This document shows positions 32,588-45,725 of a stretch of DNA of 64,000 bases, piece after piece. A program made the position numbers and the translations under genes. Position 1 is the stretch's first letter. Every line of letters starts with the position of its first letter. The stretch is from Heterodera schachtii (taxonomy: Eukaryota > Nematoda > Chromadorea > Rhabditida > Heteroderidae), in contig SIJG01000001.1 in assembly GCA_023374025.1 (NCBI GenBank), forward strand, positions 3,681,946 to 3,745,945, given 5' to 3'. Below the pieces are notes generated by a model, which saw only the letters and a program-made list of their open reading frames with translations, did not search any database and was not told where the DNA came from.

Positions 32588-35342
32588 ATGGCCAATCGCC
32601 CAAAAAGTCGAATTGGACTTACAAGTGAAGCGATTGACGACTCAGCAGCGCAAAGACCAATGACAGGTGAAAAACAAAGAACCAACAGACTCTATAATAA
32701 TTTTTACTAATTACGGGTAATTAATGCAAAGGAATGGCCCGGGGCGGTGATGGAATCGGCACAAAAAGCCCTTCTGAATTGGCAGCGGTAAAACATGCCA
32801 AGCCAACTCACAAATCAGTACAAATCTTCAAAGGATTCTCTTCGTTCTGCAAGTCGTCGCGGGCTCCGTTCAGCGGCATCGCGGCAACCCAACGCATTGC
32901 TAAGAACGGCGGGGGGAGGAAAAGCAGTGAATCAGCAACAAAGACCGATCACTCAGCAGGGAATAAGCGGCGCTGACAAACCAGTGCCGGGGTCGAGAAT
33001 GGCAAGTCGAATGGGAAGTAAGTGATTGGGAAGGGGAGACAATGAAGGGAAAAGAGTGATTAGGAAGGGAAGACAATGAGGGGAAAAAGAGTGATTAGGA
33101 AGGGAAGACAATGAAGGGAAAAGTGATTGAAAAGGAAAGAAATGGGAGAAAACAAAAAGTTGTCGGGAATATTAAAATGAAATTCGGAGAGAAATTTCAG
33201 CGGTTATGAGGGGAAGAACGGTTGCGGACAAAAGTTACTTTATTGGCCTATTGAACAACCAATTAAACGCACTCGAGAATGAGGTCGTTTCGCTTGGCTT
33301 TGAATTGGAAAAGGCGGAAAAGGGAAAAGAGAATTTATTGGCCTACGAACAAAGGTAAATTATTAAAAGAAGGAAAAAGGAGGGAAAAAGAACAATTGGC
33401 ACAGAGCAGAAGAACAGGCCAACGAGTTGAAGCAGTTGCAGGGAACACTCGCGGATTACAACACGGTAATTAGCAAGTAATTAGCAAATGAGCAAAGCTA
33501 AAGCAAATGCCGACAGATTATTGACCGACAAAACACCGATTCGAATCTAAGGGCATTGGAGGGCGAAATTTTGGAGGCAAATCGAACGAATCAGGGCAAA
33601 TTGAGCAAAAATAATACGGGGAAAAGGAAAACGTTCAGAAATGGTGGACAGAGTGGAGAAAACGTTCAGGGAGAGGAAGCAAAAGGAAGAAACGGCGAGC
33701 GAATTGGAAGAACGAATTGGACGAATCAAAGCGGAAAATGCGACGAAAATGAACGAAATGGTTGGCATTTGGGGGGAAAGAGGGAAAGGGACAAAGAAAT
33801 TGAGGGAAATGAGTTGGAAGAGGAATTCGGAAGAGTGACGAGCGAAGCGGAGCAATTGGCCGACCAATTGGCCAAGAGACAGGCCCAATTGGAGGAGATT
33901 GGCCGGAGGAAAGAGCAATTGGACATGGCATTGGCCAACTCACCGCTGAAACAGCAGACCAGTGGGGGGGGGGGGGAGCTTAAATGACAATGGGACGGAG
34001 CTTAAGTGATGCTGGAGGAACAGCTGCAGGAGCTGCGCGAGCGGAGGGCGGCCATTGTAAGCGAATTAAACGCGGAGGAAACGCCCGAGGCGCAGCGCGA
34101 CCATTTCGCACAGCGAATCCAACGCGACAACGAGGAAATTGCGCAGATGCAAACGCAGTGGGCCGGGCGGGGGGAGGGGGAAATGCCATTGAAGAAACTC
34201 AGTTTGGCATTTTGAGACTGCAAGAGACGAAAGAACGGATGGCACAGGCACAGGAGGAATTGCAGGAAATGCAAAACGAATTCGAAGTGTTGGCCGGGGG
34301 CAAAAGTGACAAATTTCGCGAGTTGAAAGGACGGGAGCAACAAATGGACACTTTTCTGGTCCTTTCCTTTCCTTCCCTTTTTTCATTTGCCATTTCCCTT
34401 TTTATAGGAGAATTTTGAACTGTCCAAGTCTCAGAGAGAGGAGCACATCGGTACCATTTCGGCACAGATTGTGCGCCAACTGCAGCTTATTTCGCTGAAC
34501 TGCCGGCACTTGGAATTGGCGGTGGCCAATGTCAGCGGATTGGACGAGTCCGTCTTGGCCATGGGCAGTGCCGGGGTCAGTGCGGCAGAACTGCAACAAT
34601 GTGAGTGAGCAGCGAATGAATGGCAAACCGACGGAATGCCAATGCCAACCGATAACTTTTAGTGCACTTGCGACTGCAAGAAGAACTGATCAGCCTGGAC
34701 CAGCACCAAATTCTGTTGAGCAATGAATTTGACTCAATGCGATCCAAACAGACGGAAATCGAAGCCGAACTTGGAAAGATGGCGAATTTGGAGATGATTA
34801 AAGCCGAATTTGGAGCAAAGGGACGGGTGAGTCATTAACAGAAAGAACAACGGAGGAAAAGTGAAGTTGAGGAATTGGAAGCGAAGAAAGTCCAAGTTGA
34901 GGAGGAACTGCTGAGGACGGAGACTGAATTGGCTGTGCTCAGAGAGCAGCGGGAAACAGCGGAAAAACGGACAGAAAAAAACGCACAAATGGCAAAAGTG
35001 AGAGAAGGCGGAGGGGGGGGGGGGGGGGAGGGGAGGATAAATAAGGACTAATTAAGCGCAAAATTATAATTAAAACAAAGTTGCGACAAATGAAACAAAC
35101 GGTGGACGAATTGGAGGAGGAAAAAGCGGCGACGGAGGAAAAAACGAAAGAGCAAATGGCAAAATACGACTTCGAATCGGCAAAACAAAAGGTGAAAAGC
35201 AAAAGGGAAATAATGGAACAATTTAAAAAATAAAAATTCAAACGAACGAAAGACACTCCAAAAACGAACGGAATTCAACGAAATGTTGACGAATGGAACA
35301 ATGAACAGCAGCAGCAGCAACAGGACGAAAAAAGCAAAATGA
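32588..35342 (+). CDS. ift-74: Intraflagellar transport protein IFT74 (coiled-coil), multi-exon
   Basis: IFT-B core subunit that pairs with IFT81 and helps carry tubulin into cilia; in nematodes it acts in ciliated sensory neurons. The ATG at 32588 gives MANRPKSRIGLTSEAI, then PMTGMARGG. The basic Arg/Ser/Gly-rich head (32813-33016) carries the family motif QQRPITQQGISG and ends GSRMASRMG. VADKSYFIGLLNNQLNALEN (33228 on) starts the long coiled coil: LEKAEKGKENLLAYEQR, EELQEMQNEFEVLAGG, FRELKGREQQMD, SLDQHQILLSNEFDSMRSKQ, KVQVEEELLRTETELAVL. Introns are short; two start GTGGGGGG or have a G run close to the donor (33963, 35016). The 3' end is placed at the TGA near 35340, but the last exon is tentative. 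Confidence 0.82.
33012..33130. repeat. Tandem repeat of about 38-40 bases, three copies, in an IFT74 intron
   Basis: Units of the form GTGATTAGGAAGGGAAGACA followed by ATGAAGGGAAAAGA with small changes. Confidence 0.85.
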
Positions 35343-36435
35343 AAACAAAAAACGAAATACGAAAAAAGGAAATACGAAAAATGAAAACGAAATATGAAAA
35401 ATGAAAACGAAAAATGAAATACGAAAAAACGAAATACGAAAAATGCAAAATAAAAACGAAAAATGAAAATTCGCAATTTCCTCCGTTAAATCCTTGTAAA
35501 TGTGAAAAGAACAGCTTCCAATGAGTTTTTGCATTGACCCGTCTCACATTGTTTTTTGCATTTTGGCTTTGGGAAGAGTGACCAACAGGAGACCAACTGC
35601 CTAAATAAAAATTACAAACAATCATTTAAAAACATTTTATTATTATTTTAATTTTTATTTATATTTCAACTATTTCTCTGTCTCTTTCTCTCCGTCTTTC
35701 TCTTGCCTCCGTCTCTCTCTATCTCCCATTTCTTTGTCTCTCTCTCCGTCTCCCTTTCTCTCCCTTTTCTACCATTCGCTCTCTCTCCATTTCTCTACTT
35801 CCCGTTTTTTTTTTTTGTCTCTCTCTTCGTCTTTATCTATCTCGCGTCTCTCTTTCTCTCTCTTTTCTGTCTCTCTCCCGCTCCTCCTCCCCTCTCACTG
35901 ATCGCAGCGACAAATCGCTCTTCCACAGCCGCCCATCCGTTCGTTTTTTGCCTCGTCACACTTCGCAATTGTTTGTGCCGTCGCCGATCCGTCCCAATTT
36001 CGGCACTGCCAATCATAATGACTTATGTACCGATTGATCGGTGAACAAAACCCGGCAAAAACAGAAAAATCATAACACAAATCATGCATTTGACAACATC
36101 TGCTGATGGGGGGAATTGAAGACGAAAACGGAGAAAGAAAATTTACGAGTCAATTCCATCCAACGCAGTGCCATTGCCACCAATGCCACAGCTAAAAACA
36201 ACAAACATCTGATCACCACTGATCATGTGACTTTGATTGGGTCATACGATTCGCTACTACTACTGCCATTTTCGAGTGTCTTTTCTTTCAGCTCCCGCCC
36301 CCTTTCATTTTCCTCATCCCATCCCCCCGCCCTCATCCCCCCTCATCCCCCCCATTTCCCCCATCTGACAAGCATCCGTATCCGTTGTACGTCAGTTCAG
36401 CACTTCGGTTGAGGCTGCAGCGGGACATCTGCTCA
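35343..36435. other. Spacer between IFT74 and the cadherin gene
   Basis: Begins with short imperfect repeats of ACGAAAAATGAAA and ACGAAATACG (35340-35470), followed by AT-rich sequence, a CT-rich block (35680-35890) and ordinary intergenic DNA. No supportable gene. Confidence 0.55.
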
Positions 36436-39400
36436 ATGTTCCACAAGCCAATAAAGCTTTTGTTTTGGTCGTTTTGCTTAATTTGTTCGGCACTTCCAAC
36501 CAAACTCAAATTAATGCGATTTGCGATCAAAAAGTCGGAGAACGAAGAGAAATTAAGCAAATTGGGAAGAGTGAAACGGAATTGGAGAAGAAAGGGGAAA
36601 AGGAAGAAGAGGAACATTTGGACAGATTGGGGAGGAAATGGCAAAACGAAAATGGAAGGACGACGGACGAACACCACGGGGGAGGATAAGAGGATAATCC
36701 CGGCTAAATGAGCAATTAAACTGCATAGACGCACAATTTAAGTGGGAATGGATTAAAACAATAAAAGAATTCCGCAGATTATCGACATTTTGAGGGATTG
36801 AAATAATTGTTGTTCGATTAGCGAAATGATTGTTTCTCTAACGAATTAATTAAAGCTTAGCCAGCGGAGAATAACAGAACAAACAATGCAAATCCGAGAT
36901 AACGGAGGACAAATCGAAGCGAAGGGGGGGGGGGGGGGGGGACGGGCCGATTTTGCGGGGATCGCTTCGCGCAGAGCCAAGGAAAAGCATTGGCCACCCA
37001 TTGGCTCAGTCCGTCGCTTTCCGTGGCCATTCATTCGCTCGTCGGAAGAACTTTTCAATTCATTTGACAATTGCGAACACTTCTTAACCAATCTCATCAA
37101 ATGGTCCTTTTCCCCATTCAAATCTGTCCGTCGCTCCGTTTTTGCCTCTTTTTGGCCCTTCTCTCCCGTCTTCCCCTCTTTTGTGAGTGACATTCCTTCT
37201 TTTGGCACATTTAACCCAAAACCAAGCTCAGCAACAGCAAACCCAACTCGTGGCACATCCCCGAGTGCTTTTCCTGGACGAAGATTGGCCAGTCGAAAAG
37301 GAATTGGACGTCAAAATATGTTCCGAAACTGAAATAGGCAGAGATCGGATTGAGAAACAAAAAGGAAACGACAGGACTGAATTGACCGGCGTTCGTTTGG
37401 TCCGGCACGGAAATGGAAAGTCGGACAACGCCGAGCAGTTCAGCGTCGTCCGTACCAACGGGACTTGCTTCACCCTGAAGCTGAACAGACCGTTGGAAGC
37501 GGACGTGTGTTGGGCACGGATTGGTCTATCACTTAATGAAATGCTTTGTCCCTCTTTAGCCCCCTTTCCCCTCGCCCAATTCATCCGATGCTTTTCCCCC
37601 GTCCTCTTCCCCCTCATTTTCTCTGCTTTTCGAGAGAGACGGCACCGGCGATCACGCGTCTGTCCAAGTACAATTGGTCGATGTCAATGACAATGCTCCC
37701 CGCTTCTTCGGCGGCCCTTTCCCCGCCGAAGTGATCGTCCCCGAAGTCCTTTCCCCGGCAGCAGTTTTCTTGTCCATTAGCCTTCTTTTTCGCTTTTTAC
37801 AGCTCTCTTCCCCCGGTTTCCTTCTGCGCCGTTTGGAAGTGATTGACATTGACAGAGGAATTGGCGGAATTTGTCGCTTTTCATTGGAGAAAACGCAAAA
37901 CGAAAAAGGGGCGGCGGAGAAAGGGGAAATGTTCGCATTGGACTCTCAGCAGTGCCAATGGCCACGATGTTGGGCCAACCTTCGCTTGAAAAGGCCAATG
38001 GCAGAGGGAGAAGTGGCCAAAGTGCGAGTGAAGGCGAGGGACGGGGCGGGGATGACGAGGAGGGCGAACGAAGCGACGGTGGAATTGGAAGTGATCGGGG
38101 CGGGCGCAAATGGAGCGGAGGGAGGGGGAGGAGAAAAGAGGGGACACGGAAGAGGGGAAAAAGAGGGGCGGAAGAAGGAACACGAAACAGAAGAGGCGAA
38201 AGTAGTGGAAGATAAAATAAACAAAAAAGAGGGGAGGAAGGAGCAAAACGGAAACGGAAGGAACGTGGGAGAAGGAAGAGAAAGAGGAGGAAGAGAAGGA
38301 GGAGGGACCGAAGAAGAGGGAGGAAGAGAAAGGGAAAGAGGAAAAAAAGGAGAAGGAGGAAGAAAAGGAGGAGAGGCCGAAGAAGAGGGAGGAAGAGAAA
38401 GGAAAAGGGGAGGAGGGGAAGGAGGAGAAAGAGGAGGAGAAGTAAAAGAAGAAGGAAGTGATAAACGAAAGATAGAAAGAAAAGAAGAAAAATTAAAGGA
38501 GGGCACATCCTTAGACGAACACAGAATGCCAGGTTTGTTTTTTTTTGTGAGTTTTTGCCTTTTTTCTGCCTATCTTTTTATCTTTCGTCCCTCCCCTCCC
38601 TCTGCTTCTGCTGTAGTCTCTTCTTCCTCTCTGCCTTCTCTTCCATCCTCCACTTTTGCCTCTTCTCTCTCTCTGCGCACTTTTCTGATCGATCGTCTCA
38701 GCGAAGATGCCCCCGCTGGGTTTGAACTGCTCCGTCTGCCCTTCCCTTCCGATCAGTCCTTCCATTTCGTCGTGCTCAATTCCAATGGATCGAATGATGC
38801 CTTAAGAATGTTCGCGAATTGTTCGGTGCGTGTCAAAGGTCCGTTGCACGTCCATAAAACCAGGGAAATTGTCGCGGAAGTTCGGAGAATGGGGGATGGA
38901 GATGAACACGCGGTGGCAGTGATTCGGGCGAGGATTTGGCCGATGATGGACCAATTTAGAGAATGGATGGACAGAGAAATACCCCAAAACGGACAAATTT
39001 GGCCAACAGCGACGGCAACGGGACGATGGATTCGCGTGTTGAAAATGCCGGAAGAATTGAGCAAATATGCGTATGTTGTAAAGGGAAAAGGCGTGAAAAT
39101 AGTCGGAAGGGAATTAGTGATGGAAGACGATGAGAGAGAAGAAGGAAGTGAACAGAGGGGAAGAGAAGAAGGGACAGAGGGAAAGAGAGCAGAAGAGGAA
39201 GAGGAAAAGAAGGGGAAAGAAGGAGGAGAAAGGAATGGAGGAACAGAAAAAGGAAAGGAAAAAGAAGAGGAAGAAGAAAGTGAAGAGGGAGGAAGAGAAA
39301 AAGAGACAGAGGGAAAGAGTGAAGAGGAGGAAGAGGAAAGGAAGGAGAAAGAGGGAGAAGAAGTGGAAGGAAAGACGAAAAGAGCAGAGGAAGAAGAAGG

Positions 39401-42302
39401 AAAGGAGCAACTCCAGCGGAAGAGGTGCTTCGAGTTGGAGTTGCGCTTCCGCGGCCATCGCCTGCGGCGCCGTCTCTGCGTCCGCCTCCCCCCCAGGCGA
39501 TGGCTTCTTCGCCTCCAATGGCCTCCTTCCGCTGCTTTTCGTCTCTCTTTCTCCGAAGTTTCTTCCCGCCTCTTCCCCTTTGAGTTTCTTTTCTCTTTAG
39601 AATTTGCCATTGCCTCGCATTATTTTTCGGCCGAATGTTCGCATTATTTTCCCGCCATTCGCTTTTCCCTCATTTTCGCTGCTTTTTAATTTTACGGTAA
39701 ATTAACGATCAATGCCTTCCACCCATTTTAATTATTACTAATTAGCTAATTAATTGATAACTAATGTTCTCAGGACAGTGCCAAATTTGTCATCGATCCA
39801 ACCTCTGGCGATCTGTCCTTCGCCAATTCTTCGCGCACTTTCGACTTCGAAACTCAGAGTTTTTATTCTGTCGGAGTGTCCGTTTGTGTTTCGGCTGGGA
39901 GCAGAAGAAGCGGCTGCCAACAGTTCGTTTTGGGCTTCGATGTTTTGGACTCAAATGACAACTGCCCTAAATTTGAAGGCCCAAAAATGGACAAAGTTGG
40001 CATCCAAACAATGCCTTTGAAATTGGCACTTTCTTTCATAGAATGTGAACATCAGTGAGGACTTTCCGCCAAGTTTAACCCTCCCAATTGCGCACTTTGC
40101 CCGAGCAACCGATGCCGACGGCACTGATCAGTGGCGTTCCGTTTGTTACCGACTCGCCAATTCATTTGGGCAGACATTTGTCATCCCTAAGCCAGAAAAG
40201 GCCGAATTATTTCTGACGAAGGGTTGGCCATAAGCAAAACAAAGCTATCGAATGTACAATTTTAAGCACTTGATAAAGAGAGGGCCGCTTCATACGAATT
40301 GCAAATTGAAGCGGACGATTGCCCCGGGGTTGGCCAACGGTGTGCCGACCCCTCGCGCCATTCGTCGGCACTTTCACTCTCTGCTGATGCTTTTCCTCCT
40401 GCTTCTCCTTCCTCATCCCTGCGATTGTTTCTGTCCGTCGCCGATGTGAATGACAATGCTCCTCGCTTTATTCGACGTCATTTCTTCGCCCCGATTATCC
40501 GTTCCGCTGTTAAGCCCGGAGCTGCTCTTATCCGATTGAGAGCGGACGATCCGGACGAAACTGATCAGAAAGGAGCACTGAGATTTCATTGGGGAGAAAG
40601 AGTGGCCAAAACTGAAGGCGAAGTGAGTGCTTTGAAAGTAATCAGTGGTTAGAAAAGCTGATCAATCTTCTCACTCGATCGTTAGTCATCCTTTACCTCA
40701 CTATCTCACTGAAAACTGATCACTGATCAGTTTCTCACTCCAACACTGATCATTGCTCTTTAGCCCGTCCCAATCAGTGCCATTCCGTTCTTCCTTCACA
40801 GCGTCACCGGTGATTTGTCGCTTAAGGATGGCTTTGATGAATCCGCGTCTTTCCCTTATCTTTCGTCTGTTTGTCTTCCGCTTATTTATTCGTTTTTTCT
40901 TTCACAGATACACTTTCCAAGTGATTGTTCGTGATTCGGGCGCAAAACACGAGGACATTTCCGTCGTTACGGTTTCTCTCTTTTGCCGCGCCCTTCCGCT
41001 TAAATGCCACCCTTTTTTAGGTCTCCGTTCTCGACCCCTCCCTGCACATTGCCCTGTTTCGTTTCGGCGTCGATTTCTCCCTTTTGGCCGATTCTCTCGA
41101 CCTAATCGAGCAGTACTCACCCCCCCCCCCCCTCTGCCGTCTTTGTGTTGTGCCATTCCTTCCCCTCAGATTGCTTTCCATTGCCATTGGTTTCGATTTG
41201 CGTGTGCTCAATCAAAAATTGAGTCATTGTGGCAACAATTGCAGTCGGATGAGTGTTTATTTTCTGGCCAAAGGCACTTTTCAACCGATTGAAGCTGAAA
41301 AAGCACTGAATGAATTGAAAACGGTGCCAATGAGGGGAAATGACGAGCAGAAAATGGCACAAAAAGCACTGAAAGAGCGATTTGAATTGACAATGGACGA
41401 GGAAAATGTGAGAGAAGGGAAAAACCAAAAGACCGTACTTTTGCATTCAAATTTCGAGTTCCGAATTAAATTAATTGGACCCTTTTTAAAATTTTTATTT
41501 TACAGTATGACTCTTTGGAAGATAAAAATTCAATTCCATCAATTTTGGTGTTATTCTCTCACAATGTTGAAAATCAGTGCCATCCCTTCCCCCTTTTCCC
41601 CCTCCCTTTTTTCAGTCCCTTCCCTTCGCTTTGCGTCGCCCTTTTCTCCTCTTTTCATCCTCTTCATCCCTTCTTCTCTGCTGCTCTTCCGCGCTTCTTT
41701 CGCTGTTTTTCCTTCTCTTTTTCATTTTCACTTTTCGTCGCCGCCGGCGGAGCGGCGAAAGCATTCGGAAGAGAGCGAAAGTTTTGCAATTTGTTGGCAC
41801 AATGGCAAAGAATGGGCCGAGAAATGAGGTGATCGAAACAGAAACAAATTCAACGGAACGATCATTTGGCGGGAGAAGCGATCAATGGCAGCAGAAGAGG
41901 TGATCAAAAAAGTGAATGCTTTTTTAATTCGGGGGGGGGGGGGAGAAGACCCCCGGGCCCTTGGGACCTTACAAAACTGAGAAAAGAGAAGAAAATGAGG
42001 AGAACAGAGAAATGCGCGAGTTAAAGGGAATTAAATCGAATTCGAGCACAAATCAAAAACCCTTTCAGCGACTGTTTTGTGCAAACGCACGACGAAACAG
42101 CGAATTTGGCATTTTGCGTTGGCACTTTGCCTTTGTTTATCCCTCGGGTGAAAGCATCGAATGGGCGGACAATTCGAACAGAGTTTTGAAAGAACACAAG
42201 CTTCAATTAGAATCTTTGCTTTGTTACGCTTTTTCGTCTGCTGTTCGCATTTTGAATAAAGGCGTCGAATTTGCCGACTTTTGCAATTGCTTTAGCGCGT
42301 AA
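36436..42302 (+). CDS. Cadherin-family adhesion protein (exon structure partly unresolved)
   Basis: Calcium-dependent adhesion protein. A possible signal peptide begins at 36436 (MFHKPIKLLFWSFCLICSAL). Cadherin evidence is strong in the middle: VDVNDNAPRFFGGPF (about 37675), GFLLRRLEVIDIDRGIGGI (37810), RLSEDAPAGFELLRLPF (38695), TSGDLSFANSSRTFDF with DVLDSNDNCPKF (39800-39980), VADVNDNAPRFIRRHF (40436), RLRADDPDETDQKGALRF, VTGDLSLKDGFDE and FQVIVRDSGAKHEDISVVTV (40800-41030). Membrane-near sequence follows (GFDLRVLNQKLSHCGNNC, 41190). Two purine-rich stretches (38110-38500, 39110-39420) keep the frame open as Glu/Lys/Arg/Gly-rich sequence between cadherin repeats; they may be exon or intron. 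Ends and transmembrane helix are not fixed. It does not match one C. elegans cadherin clearly enough to name. Confidence 0.7.
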
Positions 42303-43408
42303 ATTTAATTTGTGCCCGGCAATCCATCCGACCGCACTTCGCATCTTCTCCCCCCCCCCCTCACATTTGTTTTGTCTCAAAAGAATGAATGAATGGTAAA
42401 TGTGCCAAAATGAGCGACGGGAAAAACGCCGCGGCAGAGAGTCTTCGGAAGGTTTTCGTGAGGGAATCGAACCCCCGCCCATTCTTCCAATAATTCATTT
42501 GCATATTTCATTTTTCATATTCCATTTCCCTTTGGAAAAGCATAGGGTTAAAAGCAGGGGGGGGGGGGGGCGCGAGGACGGGGAATCCCCGGCCAGCCGA
42601 CGTTTCATTCATCTCCCCCCCCCCCCCCCCCTCTCCATGTTTTTCCACCCCCGGAAACGGTGACTCCCCCTAGATGAAATGCCCCCTTTAAGATGGCTAT
42701 TTCAAAAAATTTGCGGGCAAAATGTTACGCCTCGGGGGGAATTGAAACACGCGCCTCCCATTTCCATCCCATCACTTTCACTTTTTGTTCCTCACCTCCC
42801 TTTCTTCCATCACCTTTCTCTTCCACTTTGCATCATCATCTCGTCTCCTCCGTCTCGTCTTTCTCTTTTTTCTCTCCGTTTTTCCCTTACCATTTGCGTT
42901 ATTAAATTTCTGTCAAAAATATACCGAACACAAACATGCGTTTCCCGTCACTCATTTCATTTGGTCCTCATTTGACCTGGCATTTCCGTCAGACATTCAT
43001 CCGACGAATGAGTGAATGTCCGTCCGCCTTTTTCGATGGCATTTTTCTGATGAGTGCCGTGCCTTTTTCCTTTTCCCAAAATATTATTCCTTTCTTCATT
43101 CTTTAGCACCCTTTTTGACCTTTCTCTATTGGGTCATTTCATAGAAGCATATTTCACATTTTTTAATTATTTTGGGCTGAATTTTGTTTATTAGAAGAGT
43201 TAATGAACTCAAAAAATGGGAACGAATGGGCGAACGGAGGCACTGACGAACAGAGGGGGGAGCCGTTCATCCGGCAAAATTGGCAATCCGAGTTGGACCA
43301 ACAGCAACAGACCACGGCCGAACCATTCCAAAGATCAGCACACACTGATGTCCGTTCCGTTTATAATTTGTTGATTTAAATATCGAAATTTCTTCAAAAT
43401 AGGCCAAA
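42303..43408. other. Intergenic DNA between cadherin and GPCR genes
   Basis: Contains poly-C or poly-G runs near 42350, 42558 and 42616, a CT-rich stretch (42770-42900), and an isolated B-box-like GGTTCGATTCC on the minus strand near 42465 without a matching A-box. No gene. Confidence 0.6.
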
Positions 43409-45725
43409 ATGGCCGCCGTTCTCTTCTGCGATGTTTTGGGTGCGTTGTGCATTTTGCTGAATGCCTTCGTCATTTTGGCCCTTCTCCGCAACCGTCGCCG
43501 CGTGCTCATCAACGTTTTCTACGTGCTCGTGTTGCATTGCGCTGTGGTCGACCTGATCAGGGGCGGCTGTTTGATCGCCTGGGGCATGCCCCATCTGCTG
43601 ATCCACACAATGCGATCCATCGATGCCCGGCTTAACGCCCTCAAAGTGATTCTCCGATCGGTGCCAATCACTGCCTGGGCGTTTGTTCCTCCGATCAGAT
43701 CAACCAATTCACACTGGTCATCCTCCGCTCGTGCAACATGCTCACCATCTTCAACTTGCTGGTGTTCACAACCAATGAATTCATCGTCATCAAATATCCC
43801 CTTCACTACCGGCGTTACTTTTGCCGTCGTACCGTCGTTCTGATCCTCGCAATTTGGTCGCTCGGGTTAAAGGCGGTCAATGTGTTGGCACTTTCAGTTG
43901 GTTGGTCTCTCTTCTGTTCGGCATTGGGTCGGTGTTCGCCAATTTGTTCGCCTCTTCCCATTTGGTTTTGGTCCTAATGAACAGAACAGTTTCATTGGAC
44001 CAGCAAAATGACAAAATGACCGAGGAAGGAGAGGGGGCGGCGGAGGGCGACGACGACGGAATCCCCCGCCGCATGGACCCAAGCGGAGTCCAACGCCGAC
44101 AGGTGGCCGGCCTTTCTGTCAACGTGTTGTGCATGTTAATGGTTCGTTGGTTTGCCTTTCTCGGCACTTTCCCCCGTCCGTTTGGCCTTTCAGATTTTCG
44201 TGCTTTGCTATGTTTGCCTCTTCACCGTTTTGATTTGCTATGGCAAAATTTTGAGAACAATTCGCCAATTCCAACGGCACGGGGGCGACGGACAGCGGCG
44301 GACATTGGCAATTTCAGTGGGCAGTCAGAAAAATCAGTCGAAGGGAGTGGACAGAAGCGGGTCGGTTTACCACAAACGGTGCGAAAAGGGAAAGGGACGA
44401 AACGAAAGCAAAACGAAGACGAAAAGCCACAGAAAAAGCATGAATGTTCAGTTCTGTCCACCAACAAAGGATCAGCAATTATCAGCATCATTATCATAAT
44501 CAGCAGCAGCAGCCGGGCGAAAGCAAAAGGGAGGAAAAGCGAACGGAGGCGGGGAGAGAGGGGAGCCGAAAGGAAAGTCAGTGGAAGAAAGTGTCCGTCC
44601 CGGGGACACCGCAAAGTCAGAACAGCCAGCAGACAAACTGTGGACGATGCGCCAATTGTACGACAAATTCGGGGGCCGAATTTGGGAAAAGGTGCAAATT
44701 GAGAGGGAAAATTGTTGGGGGGGCCATGGAAAGGCCAAAGGGGGAACAGAAACAGAGCAACCGGTGAATGATTGGCCGACATTTGCACCGCTCAACAAAA
44801 ATGTGGACAAAAAAATATAATAGCAATTTGGTTGTGCGGCGCAAATGTGGTCGCAACAGTTCAATGTCAGCCAATTCAGCCGCCGCTGCAATTCGCACCG
44901 AAAATGGCGCACCCATCTGATGTCACGCCACAAATATCTGATCGTCATTGGCACTGTCCTCTTCGTGGACATCCTTTTCCTCTTCCCTTATTCCGGCATC
45001 CAAATGGTCGCTTTGCTTCACCTCAACAATTTGCTTGCCACTTCCCAAATGACAACACTAATTCGGTGGTGTCTTCAGGTAATGGGCCTTCCTTTGCTCC
45101 AATTAGCACTAATCACTTGCCCGATCAGATTCTGATCGGAGTTCACTCCGTTTGTCAGCCTCTTTGTTATTTCCGGATGACAGTGAGTAAAGAAATAGCG
45201 CAGCCAATTGCCGTTGTCACGAATCTGTAGGAATTTCGCCGTCTTGCCTGTTGTCTGGGCCAAAAGCGTCGTTTTGTGGGCAGCGGAAGCAGCGCGGGCG
45301 GATCCGTTTTTGGTGGGGCGACGGCCGGCACAATCAGTCGAACGACAAAAGGGAACAGAAACGGCGGCATCGACGAGCCCCAGCCGACCACGAAGAGAAG
45401 CATCGTATTGAGGACAGTGTTCTCCCAGGGAATGGCCCGGACAGAAGAAATAGAGACGATGGGAGAACGAACAGAGCGAAGGGAAGAGAGCGCCGATTGG
45501 GTAAGAGAGAGAGAGAGAGGGAAATGCCAAACCAAACGATGGCAATGGCAAAGCCAAAGAACAGTTTCAGACAATCCCAGCCGTGGATGGGCCGCAAATG
45601 TTGCTGATCACCCAAAGACGGAGATGGACGCGCAATTTGAGCTTATTGTGCAAAGAAGAGGGCGAGGAATTGGAAATGTTTTTGGCCAGAGAATATCGGA
45701 AAAGAACGACAGAAAAATACGGTAG
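43409..45725 (+). CDS. Orphan rhodopsin-like (class A) GPCR
   Basis: Seven-helix receptor, ligand unknown. The ATG at 43409 starts MAAVLFCDVLGALCILLNAF (TM1). TM2 is VLINVFYVLVLHCAVVDLI. TM3 ends LVFTTNEFIVIKYPLHYRR, so the usual D/E-R-Y is N-E-F here. TM4 is TVVLILAIWSLG. TM5 is MLMIFVLCYVCLFTVLICYG followed by KILRTIRQF. There is a very long third cytoplasmic loop (about 44270-44900) rich in Lys, Ser and Glu. TM6 is YLIVIGTVLFVDILFLFPYS. TM7 is ILIGVHSVCQPLCYF, where NPxxY is QPLCY. Helix 8 and tail start EFRRLACCLGQKRR and run to a stop at 45725. Four or five short introns. Poly(A) signal at 46165. Confidence 0.82.

Noticed and set aside
41961..42302. Frame ending LNKGVEFADFCNCFSA as an independent gene
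   Set aside because: It follows directly on the cadherin and could be its cytoplasmic tail. No evidence for a separate promoter or start, so included in the cadherin span.
42400..42490. B-box-like GGTTCGATTCC on the minus strand
   Set aside because: No A-box or cloverleaf could be found at proper distance, so not called a tRNA.
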